In this document: positions 15,077-22,355 of the stretch, one piece after another
Numbering within the stretch: the first letter of the stretch is position 1
Layout: each line of letters begins with the position of its first letter
Notes under the pieces: model-generated
What the model saw: only the letters and a program-made list of their open reading frames with translations
The model's database searches: none
Told to the model about the DNA's origin: nothing
Program-made: the position numbers and the translations under genes
Source: an uncultured Propionibacterium sp.
Lineage (GTDB): Bacteria > Actinomycetota > Actinomycetes > Propionibacteriales > Propionibacteriaceae
DNA length: 26,797 bases
NCBI GenBank assembly: GCA_938036835.1
Contig: CALHWB010000025.1
Location: forward strand, 1 to 26,797
Reading direction: 5' to 3'

Positions 15077-15673
15077 ATGTCATTGTTGCGCTTTGTCGGC
15101 CGGCTCCTGTACGCCACATACTTCGTATCCGACGGATATCAATTGCTGACCCGGCCCGACCAGCATGTCGACAAACTCGCGCCCACTCTCGACCGGGTGG
15201 TGCCGAGCATCCAGGCCTGGCTACCACCGGATGCTGCCGATCGAGTACCCGAGGACGCCCGCACCTGGACCAGGTTGCTCGGAGTGACCCAGATTCTCGG
15301 CGGTCTCGCCTACGCCATCGGAATCGGTCGTCGGACGGGAGCCCTCCTGCTAACCACGGCCAGCGTCCCCCGGCTGATCGCTGCCGCCGAGGATCGGCAC
15401 TCGGGTGAACTGCTGACCCGCCTCGCCCTGCTCGGCGCCGGAATCGTGGCCACTCAAGACACCCACGGACGCCCCGGTCTCGCCTGGCGTGCCGAGCAAT
15501 CCCGCCGCGCCCTGGAGCAACGCACCGCGGCGTCCGGCAGGGATCTGCAGCGGGCCGGGAAGGGCGCCAGGAAAACCGCGAAAGCCATGGGCAAGGGGGC
15601 CCGCAAAACCGCCAAGGTGGTGGATAAGGTCGTCGCCAAGGCAAATCGGCGAATGAAGGAGGTGCTCAACTGA
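15077..15673 (+). CDS. DoxX-like membrane protein with basic hendecad-repeat tail
   Basis: This 198-residue protein resembles the DoxX family: an N-terminal helix LLRFVGRLLYATYFVSDGYQ, an internal hydrophobic pair around 66-100 (LLGVTQILGGLAYAIGIGRR) and another helix near 112-126. The last 40 residues are a lysine/arginine/alanine tail in which GKGARKTAK occurs twice (161-169 and 172-180) with an 11-residue period, continued by DKVVAKANRRM. That tail resembles histone-H1-like or amphipathic coiled helices and could bind anionic lipid, polyphosphate or nucleic acid; this is inference. No Shine-Dalgarno is seen before the ATG; an AGTAAT-like element ends 5 nt upstream. The stop overlaps the proposed CTG start of aroA, making it the first gene of the aroA operon. 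DoxX proteins have no single agreed function. Confidence 0.75.
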   Translation: MSLLRFVGRLLYATYFVSDGYQLLTRPDQHVDKLAPTLDRVVPSIQAWLPPDAADRVPEDARTWTRLLGVTQILGGLAYAIGIGRRTGALLLTTASVPRLIAAAEDRHSGELLTRLALLGAGIVATQDTHGRPGLAWRAEQSRRALEQRTAASGRDLQRAGKGARKTAKAMGKGARKTAKVVDKVVAKANRRMKEVLN

Positions 15674-16983
15674 GCATCCCCGCTTGGTCTGCCCCGCTGG
15701 CCAGATCACCATTGGATGCAGTTTGTCCCTTGCCAGGATCAAAGTCCGAGTCCAGCCGGGCCCTGGTATTGGCGGCGCTGGCCGGCGGCCAGTCACTGCT
15801 GACCGGCTTATCCACAGGACGAGACACCAATCTCATGATGCGTGCCCTCAACGGGTTGGGGGTCGCTTTCACCCGGTTACCCGCCGCGGGCGGATCTACG
15901 GCGCTGCGAGTGAGGCCATCGGCACGGCTTCATCCGGTGCCTGCGGGCATCGACTGTGGGCTGGCCGGCACCGTGATGCGCTTCGTCCCGGCAGTTGCCG
16001 CCCTCGCTCGCGGCCGGACCGCCTTCTTCGGCGATCCCCGAGCCACGGAACGCCCCATCGCTCCCCTATTGACCGCCCTCGCCCAACTCGGTGTCCGGGC
16101 CAGCGGATCGCGATTACCGTTCACGCTTACCGCGCCCGGCCGGTTGGGCGGTCCCGAGGTGACGATCGACGCATCGGCCTCCAGCCAGTTCGTCAGCGCA
16201 CTGCTGTTGCTTGCCCCGCGCCTGCCGAACGGTATCCGGCTCCGGCATGTGGGCATGCACCTACCGTCGCTGCCGCATATTCAAATGACCGTGACAATGT
16301 TGCGGGCACGAGGTGTCCGGGTGGACGACAGCCTCCCGGGCCAGTGGCTGGTGACCCCGGGCCCGATCGCCGCCCTAGATCAGCCGATTCAGCCAGACCT
16401 CACCAATGCCGCAGTCTTCCTGGCAGCCGGAGTGCTCAGTGGCGGCCGGGTGGGGATACCGGGCTGGCCGCGACAGACCGACCAGCCGGGAGATCACTTC
16501 CGCGACATCCTCCACCTAATGGGGGCCCGGGTGGAATTCACCGGTGATGTGCTGTTCGCTAGCGGCACCGGTCCACTGCGGGGCGCCAGCTTAGATCTGT
16601 CCCGGGCCAGCGAGTTGACTCCGGTGGTCGCCGCGCTGGCCGGTTTCGCCAGCGGCACGACGACCATCACCGGAATCGGGCACATCCGTGGTCACGAGAC
16701 CGATCGCCTAACGGCCATCGCCGCCGAGCTGGGCAGCCTAGGGGTGCCCATCCGAGAGACCTCCGACGGGCTGGTGATCTCCGGCAAGCCAGCCAACCGG
16801 CTGCGCCCCACCCGGACGCTGCACAGCCATGGCGATCATCGCCTGGCCCATCTGGCCGCGCTGACCGGGCTGCTGGTTCCCGGGGTCAGGCTCGACGATA
16901 TCGGCTGCGTAGCCAAAACCATGCCCGACTTCACCGAACGCTGGCAGGCCATGCTAGACCAATCCATCGGGCCGGCGCGGTGA
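15670..16983 (+). CDS. aroA: 3-phosphoshikimate 1-carboxyvinyltransferase (EPSP synthase), probable CTG start
   Basis: This protein of about 437 residues makes 5-enolpyruvylshikimate-3-phosphate in the shikimate pathway. PGSKSESSRALVLAAL carries the substrate-binding K25, S26 and R30. CGLAGTVMRF (96-105) is the PEP-site loop, PRATERPIAPL and DLTNAAVFLAAG follow, and RGHETDRL and HGDHRLAHLAAL are the C-terminal signatures. Between the in-frame stop at 15625 and a TTG at 15712 there is no ATG, GTG or TTG. The CTG at 15670 has GGAGG (15658-15662) 7 nt upstream and overlaps the DoxX stop as CTGA. It also restores the W-x-A-P N-terminus (SIPAWSAPL) seen in other actinobacterial AroA proteins. The TTG at 15712 is the alternative. 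It overlaps rsgA by GTGA. Confidence 0.93.
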   Translation: MSIPAWSAPLARSPLDAVCPLPGSKSESSRALVLAALAGGQSLLTGLSTGRDTNLMMRALNGLGVAFTRLPAAGGSTALRVRPSARLHPVPAGIDCGLAGTVMRFVPAVAALARGRTAFFGDPRATERPIAPLLTALAQLGVRASGSRLPFTLTAPGRLGGPEVTIDASASSQFVSALLLLAPRLPNGIRLRHVGMHLPSLPHIQMTVTMLRARGVRVDDSLPGQWLVTPGPIAALDQPIQPDLTNAAVFLAAGVLSGGRVGIPGWPRQTDQPGDHFRDILHLMGARVEFTGDVLFASGTGPLRGASLDLSRASELTPVVAALAGFASGTTTITGIGHIRGHETDRLTAIAAELGSLGVPIRETSDGLVISGKPANRLRPTRTLHSHGDHRLAHLAALTGLLVPGVRLDDIGCVAKTMPDFTERWQAMLDQSIGPAR

Positions 16984-18002
16984 CCAGCCGGCACGCGATC
17001 GATCGTTACGCCCATCTGGATCACGACGATTTTGCCCGGCCCGCCAAGCGTTCCCGGCCGCGTACCAAGGATCGGCCCGACTATTCGCAGGCCGCAGCCG
17101 GCCGGGTGATCACGGTCGATCGCGGACGCTATCGCTGCCAGTTGCTGGAATCCGGAACCATGGTGACCGCCACGAAGGCCCGGCGGCTCGGCCGTAAATC
17201 GGTGATCGTGGGAGATCTGGTGCACATCGTGGGCGAGCTTTCCGGCGCAGCCGGCACGTTGGTGCGCATAGTGGCCGTGGAGCCACGCCGCACGGTACTG
17301 CGCCGAACCTCCGATGACATCAACGCCACCGAGCGTCCCGTGGTCGCCAACGCCGATCAGTTGATGATCGTGACCGCGCTGGCCGATCCCTCGCCTCGCC
17401 CCGGCATGATCGACCGGCTGCTGGTGGCCGCCTACGATGCCGGCATCGAACCGCTGCTGTGCCTGACAAAGGCCGACCTGGCCAGTCCTAACGAGCTGAC
17501 CGCCTGGTTTGCACCGCTGGGCCTGCCGATCGTGGTCACCAGGCCGGATAGTTCTCTGGAGGCGGTACACGGGCTGCTGATCGGTCATGTTACGGCACTG
17601 GTTGGCCACTCCGGAGTAGGCAAATCGACCCTGATCAATCGGCTGGTGCCGGGTGCCGGCCGCTCCACGGGTGAGGTGAACGAGGTCACCGGGCGGGGCC
17701 GGCATACCTCCACATCGGCGGTTGCGCTCCGACTACCCGATGACGATGGCTGGGTGATCGATACGCCTGGGATACGAGGCTTCGGCCTCAGCCATGTTGC
17801 CGACGACACGGTGCTGGCTGCCTTCCACGACCTCGCCGAATTCACCCTCGCCTGTCCACGCGGCTGCCGTCACCTCCTTGAGGAAACCGAGTGCGGTTTG
17901 ACCGCAGCGGCCGCCAGCGGCGCCCTGAGCGAGTCCCGGCTGGCCTCCTTCCGGCGCATCATCGGTGCCGTCGGTGCAACCCGGGCCGGCCCGGCCAGAT
18001 AA
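16980..18002 (+). CDS. rsgA: Ribosome small-subunit-dependent GTPase A
   Basis: This 340-residue circularly permuted GTPase helps 30S subunit maturation. An N-terminal OB-like domain (about 40-110, GRVITVDRGRYRCQLLESGT) is followed by the permuted G domain: G4 TKAD (163-166), G1 GHSGVGKSTLIN (209-220), and G3 DTPGIRGFGL (261-270). The C-terminal zinc motif comprises C292, C296, H298 and C305 (ACPRGCRHLLEETEC). The GTG start overlaps the aroA stop (GTGA), so translation is coupled. The aroA-rsgA pairing is common in actinobacteria. Confidence 0.95.
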   Translation: MTSRHAIDRYAHLDHDDFARPAKRSRPRTKDRPDYSQAAAGRVITVDRGRYRCQLLESGTMVTATKARRLGRKSVIVGDLVHIVGELSGAAGTLVRIVAVEPRRTVLRRTSDDINATERPVVANADQLMIVTALADPSPRPGMIDRLLVAAYDAGIEPLLCLTKADLASPNELTAWFAPLGLPIVVTRPDSSLEAVHGLLIGHVTALVGHSGVGKSTLINRLVPGAGRSTGEVNEVTGRGRHTSTSAVALRLPDDDGWVIDTPGIRGFGLSHVADDTVLAAFHDLAEFTLACPRGCRHLLEETECGLTAAAASGALSESRLASFRRIIGAVGATRAGPAR

Positions 18003-18003
18003 T
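17998..18003 (+). promoter_or_regulatory. Possible internal -10 box for hisN
   Basis: GATAAT overlaps the rsgA stop and ends 9 nt before the hisN ATG, and no Shine-Dalgarno is visible. It may give hisN a leaderless transcript in addition to read-through from aroA-rsgA. No good -35 is present. Confidence 0.3.
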
Positions 18004-18012
18004 CTTGTGGCC

Positions 18013-18858
18013 ATGGCCTCCTATACCGACGACCTAAGACTGGCCCATCTACTGGCCGACAACGCCGATTCCATAACCGAGAGCCGATTCAAGGCCCAGG
18101 ATCTGCGTATCGAAACCAAGACGGACCACACGATGGTCTCGGATGCCGATCGCGCGGTCGAGGAATCCATCCGTAAGACGCTGACCATCACCCGGCCTCG
18201 CGATGCCGTCCATGGGGAGGAATACTCCGATACCGGGCACGGCCCAAGACGCTGGGTCATCGACCCAATCGATGGCACCGCGAACTTCGTTCGCGGTCTG
18301 CCGGTCTGGGCGACGCTGATCGCCCTGCTGATCGGCGACCAGGTGCGGCTGGGAGTGGTCAGTGCACCGTTGCTCGGGCGTCGCTGGTGGGCTTCGGAAG
18401 GCGAGGGCGCCTTCACCGGCAAGACACTTCTGAAAGCCACCCCAATACACGTCTCGGGGGTCAGGCGGATTCCAGATGCCTTCATGTCCTATTCATCCAT
18501 CGACGGCTGGATCAGCGGCGGTCGCGGTCAGGGCTTCGTCGATTTGCTGCGCGATTCCGGCAGGACTCGCGCCTTCGGGGATTTCTGGAGTCATCTGCTG
18601 GTTGCCGAAGGCGCGGTCGATTATGCCTGCGAACCCGAGCTAGAGCTGCATGACAAGGCGGCCCTGGACGTAATCGTTCGCGAGGCCGGCGGCCGGTTCA
18701 CCGACCTTGATGGCGTGCCGGGCCCGTACGGCCCGGGTGCGATATCCAGCAATGGGCTGTTGCACGACGAGCTGGTTACCAGGCTGGCTCCGGGGGCGGC
18801 TCAGCAGGAGTTCGAGGACACCATCGGTATCCCGCGACCGGGCTCGGACGTCCGGTGA
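18013..18858 (+). CDS. hisN: Histidinol-phosphatase, inositol monophosphatase family
   Basis: This 281-residue member of the inositol-monophosphatase superfamily has metal-binding motifs GEE (68-70) and WVIDPIDGTANF (81-92), a central GDFWSHLLVAEG segment and the C-terminal EPELELHDKAALDVIVREAGG block. Association with aroA and rsgA is typical of actinobacterial HisN, which removes phosphate from histidinol phosphate in histidine synthesis. Inositol-1-phosphatase activity cannot be excluded from sequence. The ATG at 18013 gives the N-terminus typical of HisN (YTDDLRLAHLLADNADSIT); the upstream ATG at 17965 would overlap rsgA. It lies 10 nt after rsgA and overlaps the next gene by GTGA. The C-terminus is about 20 residues longer than M. 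tuberculosis HisN. Confidence 0.9.
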   Translation: MASYTDDLRLAHLLADNADSITESRFKAQDLRIETKTDHTMVSDADRAVEESIRKTLTITRPRDAVHGEEYSDTGHGPRRWVIDPIDGTANFVRGLPVWATLIALLIGDQVRLGVVSAPLLGRRWWASEGEGAFTGKTLLKATPIHVSGVRRIPDAFMSYSSIDGWISGGRGQGFVDLLRDSGRTRAFGDFWSHLLVAEGAVDYACEPELELHDKAALDVIVREAGGRFTDLDGVPGPYGPGAISSNGLLHDELVTRLAPGAAQQEFEDTIGIPRPGSDVR

Positions 18859-20228
18859 GGGGCCAAAGCTCGGCCGGGCGCCGAACCGTTCGTCGGCTGG
18901 GCGCCTTGGCCGGCGGGGTGCTGTTGCTGGCCGCCTGTACATCGGCCCCCGCGAATCCCCAGTCCAGCGCTCCGCCACCACCCCGGGAATTGCCCAGGAG
19001 CATCCGGGCGGAGATCACCTTCGAGTCCTACCGGCTGAGCGCTCCGGGCCCGGAGGCGGATGCCCTACGCGGTATCATTGCCGATTTCATGACCGAGCAC
19101 CCCAACATCACCGTGCGATTGCGGGTGCCCGAACCGGACGACACCGTCCCCGGCGCGGCCAGCCTGGCGGCCGCGGCCGCCGATGGCGACCCACCGGATG
19201 TCGCCGACGTGATGATGGCCGGCAAATTCCACGCTATAGACGAACTCGGCGCGGTGAACCTGAACAAGCTGTTCAACGGCATGGGGCCCGTGGACGATGT
19301 GCTACGCGGCGACTACGGGATCGTTGAGCAGGCGCGCTGGCTCGGATTTGGTGTCGAAGATCCCTACGGGCTGCCCTTCCAGATCAGTACCCCAGTGCTG
19401 TGGTACAACCGGGATGCGCTGGCCGATGCCGGTCTGGGAACCGATGTCAATCTGACCACCTGGCAGGCGGTGCACGAGACGGCGCGGGTCTTATCGGAGC
19501 GCGCCGGCCGGCCGGCGCTCGGCATTACCTGCCTGGCGGCGGGTCCTTCACCATGCCTTTCCGGACTGATCGAGTCTGCCGGGGGCGGGCTGCTTGCCCC
19601 CGGATCCCAACGGCTCACTTTCGACAGTCCGGAGACGATTGCCGCCGTGGAGCAGATCGCCGAGCTCAACGACGACGATGTCCTGGCCACCGGTAACCAG
19701 ACGGAGCTGCTGGCCGGTTTCGCCGCCGGCGAATTTCCCCTGCTGTTAGCCAGCTCTACCGCCGAGCCGGCACTATTCGAAGCCGCGCAACGGCAGGGCT
19801 GGGCATTGGCCAATACCCGGATGCCGGCCTTCGGCCATCGTCCCACCAGTCCCACTGCCGACGCCTCGTTGCTGATGATGTTCGCTGCCGAGCGTAACAA
19901 GCGCAGCGCGGCTTGGATGCTGATGCGGTATCTGACCGACTCGAATACCCAAGAGGAGTTCATCGTCCAATTGGGTTACCTGCCGATCCGTCCGGGCATG
20001 CTGGGCGAGGGGCAACCGCTTTACACCTGGGGCCAGGAAAACCCCTATTTACAAGCTAATTTAGCCCAGTCCGCCCAAATGGTAGCACCACCGGTCTACC
20101 CGGGAGCCCGGTTCGCCCAGATCGACGCGGTGCTGGATGATGCGGTGCGCGAAGTGGTGTTCGGGCATGCCGCGGCCGCGGACCGGCTATCCGCTGCGCA
20201 GCGGGAGGCCACCCGATTGATTCGCTGA
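18855..20228 (+). CDS. Extracellular sugar-type solute-binding lipoprotein (orphan)
   Basis: This 457-residue cluster-1 (UgpB/MalE-like) ABC substrate-binding protein has a basic N-region, a hydrophobic stretch and the lipobox LLAAC with C28, so it should be exported and lipid-anchored. GRRTVRR before the hydrophobic stretch is arginine-rich, but a Tat signal is not certain. Family features include FMTEHPNITVRL, ADGDPPDVADVMMAG, YGLPFQISTPVLWYNRDALA and GEFPLLLASS. The GTG start overlaps the hisN stop (GTGA). No permease or ATPase of the matching carbohydrate-uptake type is in the window; the dpp-like operon further on has its own binding protein. The ligand is unknown, and its place at the end of a housekeeping operon is unusual. 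Confidence 0.85.
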   Translation: MRGQSSAGRRTVRRLGALAGGVLLLAACTSAPANPQSSAPPPPRELPRSIRAEITFESYRLSAPGPEADALRGIIADFMTEHPNITVRLRVPEPDDTVPGAASLAAAAADGDPPDVADVMMAGKFHAIDELGAVNLNKLFNGMGPVDDVLRGDYGIVEQARWLGFGVEDPYGLPFQISTPVLWYNRDALADAGLGTDVNLTTWQAVHETARVLSERAGRPALGITCLAAGPSPCLSGLIESAGGGLLAPGSQRLTFDSPETIAAVEQIAELNDDDVLATGNQTELLAGFAAGEFPLLLASSTAEPALFEAAQRQGWALANTRMPAFGHRPTSPTADASLLMMFAAERNKRSAAWMLMRYLTDSNTQEEFIVQLGYLPIRPGMLGEGQPLYTWGQENPYLQANLAQSAQMVAPPVYPGARFAQIDAVLDDAVREVVFGHAAAADRLSAAQREATRLIR

Positions 20229-20284
20229 TTGACCGGGACACGTCGCAGGATCGCGCCTGAACCCGCAAGACGTGCGGCGGTCAA
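20229..20284. terminator. Bidirectional inverted-repeat terminator candidate between converging genes
   Basis: TTGACCG (20229-20235) pairs with CGGTCAA (20278-20284), CACGTC (20239-20244) with GACGTG (20269-20274) and CAGG (20246-20249) with CCTG (20256-20259). Together they build one long interrupted hairpin covering the whole gap between the solute-binding-protein stop and the serA stop. The position suits transcription stopping from both sides. T-runs are short. Confidence 0.55.
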
Positions 20285-21471
20285 AGGACACGGCTGCGGA
20301 TCGTATCCGGGATCTGCGCGAGTTCCTGCGGCAGCCCGGGAGAGGCAGCGGTCACGTCGGTGACCACATAGCCGAGTTCGCCGGTGGTGCTCAACGTTTG
20401 AAAGGCGATGTTGGCTTGGTGGGCGCTGAGCACGTTGGTCAGTCTGGCCAACACACCGGGTACGTTGCGGTGCAGATGCACCACCCGGCACCCCTGCTGG
20501 GCCGGCACCTGCACTTGAGGCAGATTGACGCTCATCACCGTGGAACCGCTGGACACATAGTCCACCAGCTTGCCAGCCACGAAGCGCCCAATATCGAACT
20601 GAGCCTCCTGGGTGGAGCCGCCGACATGTGGGGTCAGAATGACATTCGGAATCCCCTGTAGTTCGTGGGCGAATCCGTCGCCAGCCGTGCGGGGCTCGGA
20701 GCGGAACACATCCACCGCGGCACCGGCGATATGACCGGAACGCAGATGCCTGGCCAAGGCCTGGGTATCGACCACGAACCCCCGCGACAGATTCAGGAAC
20801 AGCGAGCGGGGCCGCATGCTGGCGAACTCCGGTTCGCCGAAGAAACTCGCATTTTCGGGACGCCCATCGACATGCAGGCTGATGGTCTCGGCCGCGGCCA
20901 ATAGCTCAGGCAGGCTGTCAACACGCTTGGCGTTGCCGAGGGCGAGACGGTCAACCACGTCGTAGAACAGCACTCGCATCCCCCAGGATTCGGCCAGTAC
21001 CGACAGTTGGGAACCGATGTTGCCATAGCCGACCAACCCCAGGGTGCGACCGCGCACCTCGTGGGACCCGGCGGCCGACTTGTCCCACACCCCGGCATGC
21101 ATCTGGGCGTTTTTATCCGTCAGATGCCTGGCCATCACCACGATCTCGGCCATGGCCAGCTCGACCACACTGCGGGTATTGGAATAGGGGGCGTTGAAGC
21201 AGGCCACTCCCCTGCGCGCCGCGGCGTCCAGATCGATCTGGTTGGTACCGATACAGAAAGCCCCGATCGCAAGCAATCGGTCTCCTCGCGCCGCGAGGAC
21301 CCGTTCGGTGACCTGGGTTCGCGAACGAATCCCGAGCAGATCCACCTCGACGAGCGCCTCGATCAGCTCTTCTTCGCCCAATGCCCCGCGCCGGTTGTCC
21401 ACCTCGTAGCCCGCTTCGGTGAGGATCCGGATCGCCTCGGGGTGGATGTTCTCCAATAGCAGCGCTTTCAC
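20281..21471 (-). CDS. serA: D-3-phosphoglycerate dehydrogenase
   Basis: This 396-residue SerA catalyses the first step of serine synthesis (3-phosphoglycerate to 3-phosphohydroxypyruvate, NAD-linked). It resembles the shorter E. coli type: FCIGTNQIDLDAAARRGV (72-89), NAD-binding GLVGYGNIGSQL (145-156), LNLSRGFVVD (226-235, R230), PHVGGSTQEAQ with catalytic H282, and a C-terminal ACT domain from about 325 (VVHLHRNVPGVLARLTNVLS). It lacks the extra intervening domain of mycobacterial-type SerA. The ACT domain suggests serine feedback. The start is GTG at 21471 without a Shine-Dalgarno, and TAGAAT lies 8 nt upstream, suggesting a leaderless message. Its pathway product phosphoserine is also the donor for ThrH encoded earlier in the window. 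Confidence 0.95.
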   Translation of the reverse strand: MKALLLENIHPEAIRILTEAGYEVDNRRGALGEEELIEALVEVDLLGIRSRTQVTERVLAARGDRLLAIGAFCIGTNQIDLDAAARRGVACFNAPYSNTRSVVELAMAEIVVMARHLTDKNAQMHAGVWDKSAAGSHEVRGRTLGLVGYGNIGSQLSVLAESWGMRVLFYDVVDRLALGNAKRVDSLPELLAAAETISLHVDGRPENASFFGEPEFASMRPRSLFLNLSRGFVVDTQALARHLRSGHIAGAAVDVFRSEPRTAGDGFAHELQGIPNVILTPHVGGSTQEAQFDIGRFVAGKLVDYVSSGSTVMSVNLPQVQVPAQQGCRVVHLHRNVPGVLARLTNVLSAHQANIAFQTLSTTGELGYVVTDVTAASPGLPQELAQIPDTIRSRVL

Positions 21472-21479
21472 GGGACCGC

Positions 21480-21485
21480 ATTCTA
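21480..21485 (-). promoter_or_regulatory. Putative -10 box of a leaderless serA transcript
   Basis: TAGAAT on the minus strand matches five of six TATAAT positions and ends 8 nt before the GTG at 21471. No ribosome binding site lies between them, and the -35 region is poor. Confidence 0.5.
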
Positions 21486-21563
21486 GTCAGCGTCGGCGAT
21501 TGCTCCAGGTAGTCGTCTTCCCGGCCCGGCACCCGCTGGGGAGCAGCCATCGGTCCGCGGGCA

Positions 21564-22355
21564 TCATCGGCCGAAACGGATCTGGGGTACCGCAGCCAGC
21601 AGCTCACGGGTATAGGGGTGCTGCGGATCCCGATAGACCTGCTCGATGGAACCGGCTTCCACGATGCCGCCTTGGCGCAAAACCACCACCCGATCGCATA
21701 GATGCCGCACCACGGCTAGATCGTGACTGACGAGCAGCAGCGTCAGGCCGTGCCCGGCAACCAGATCCAGGATCAGGTTCAGCACCTGGGCCCGGACACT
21801 GACGTCCAGGGCAGAGACGGCCTCGTCGGCGATCAGCACTCGCGGGTTGGGGGCCAACGCTCGGGCGATCGCGATCCGTTGGCGCTGGCCCCCGCTGAAC
21901 TCGTGTGGAAACCGCCGGGCGTCACCGGGCTCCAAACCCACCTGGGTTAGTACCTCCGCCAATCGGGTACGCGGCTCCGGGCGGGGCAGGCCACGCCAGA
22001 TCCGGGATCGCAGCGGCTCGGTGATCGCGTGCCCGATGCTGCGCCTGGGGTCGAGCGAACTTCGCGGATCCTGGAAGACCATCTGGACGTTGCGGCGCAG
22101 CGTGGCCAGTTCGGCCTCCCGGCGTCCGACTATCGATTTCCCCAGGAACTGGATTTCGCCGCTGGTAGGTGCCAGCAAAGCCAACAGCATCCGCACCAGC
22201 GTGGACTTCCCGGAACCGGACTCCCCGACGATGCCCAGTCGTTGCCCGGCCGGGATACGTAGATCGATGCCGTCCACCGCCCGGACCAGGCTGGTGCCAC
22301 GGCCGAACAATCGTGTCAGGCCGTGTACCGCGAAGACGGTCTCGTCATCGCTCAT
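21564..22355 (-). CDS. Peptide/nickel-type ABC importer ATPase (DppF/OppF-like)
   Basis: This 263-residue ATPase has Walker A GESGSGKST (44-52), Q-loop FQDPRSSLDP (94-103), signature FSGGQRQR (153-160), Walker B VLIADEA (173-179) and H-loop SHDLAVV. HPYTRELL near the C-terminus is diagnostic of the oligopeptide/dipeptide ATPases. It couples ATP hydrolysis to uptake as the second ATPase of the transporter. The protein stops soon after HPYTREL, so the C-terminal oligopeptide extension of typical 320-330 residue OppF/DppF is absent. The ATG overlaps the stop of the partner ATPase (ATGA). It is the last gene of the five-gene operon. Confidence 0.93.
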   Translation of the reverse strand: MSDDETVFAVHGLTRLFGRGTSLVRAVDGIDLRIPAGQRLGIVGESGSGKSTLVRMLLALLAPTSGEIQFLGKSIVGRREAELATLRRNVQMVFQDPRSSLDPRRSIGHAITEPLRSRIWRGLPRPEPRTRLAEVLTQVGLEPGDARRFPHEFSGGQRQRIAIARALAPNPRVLIADEAVSALDVSVRAQVLNLILDLVAGHGLTLLLVSHDLAVVRHLCDRVVVLRQGGIVEAGSIEQVYRDPQHPYTRELLAAVPQIRFGR

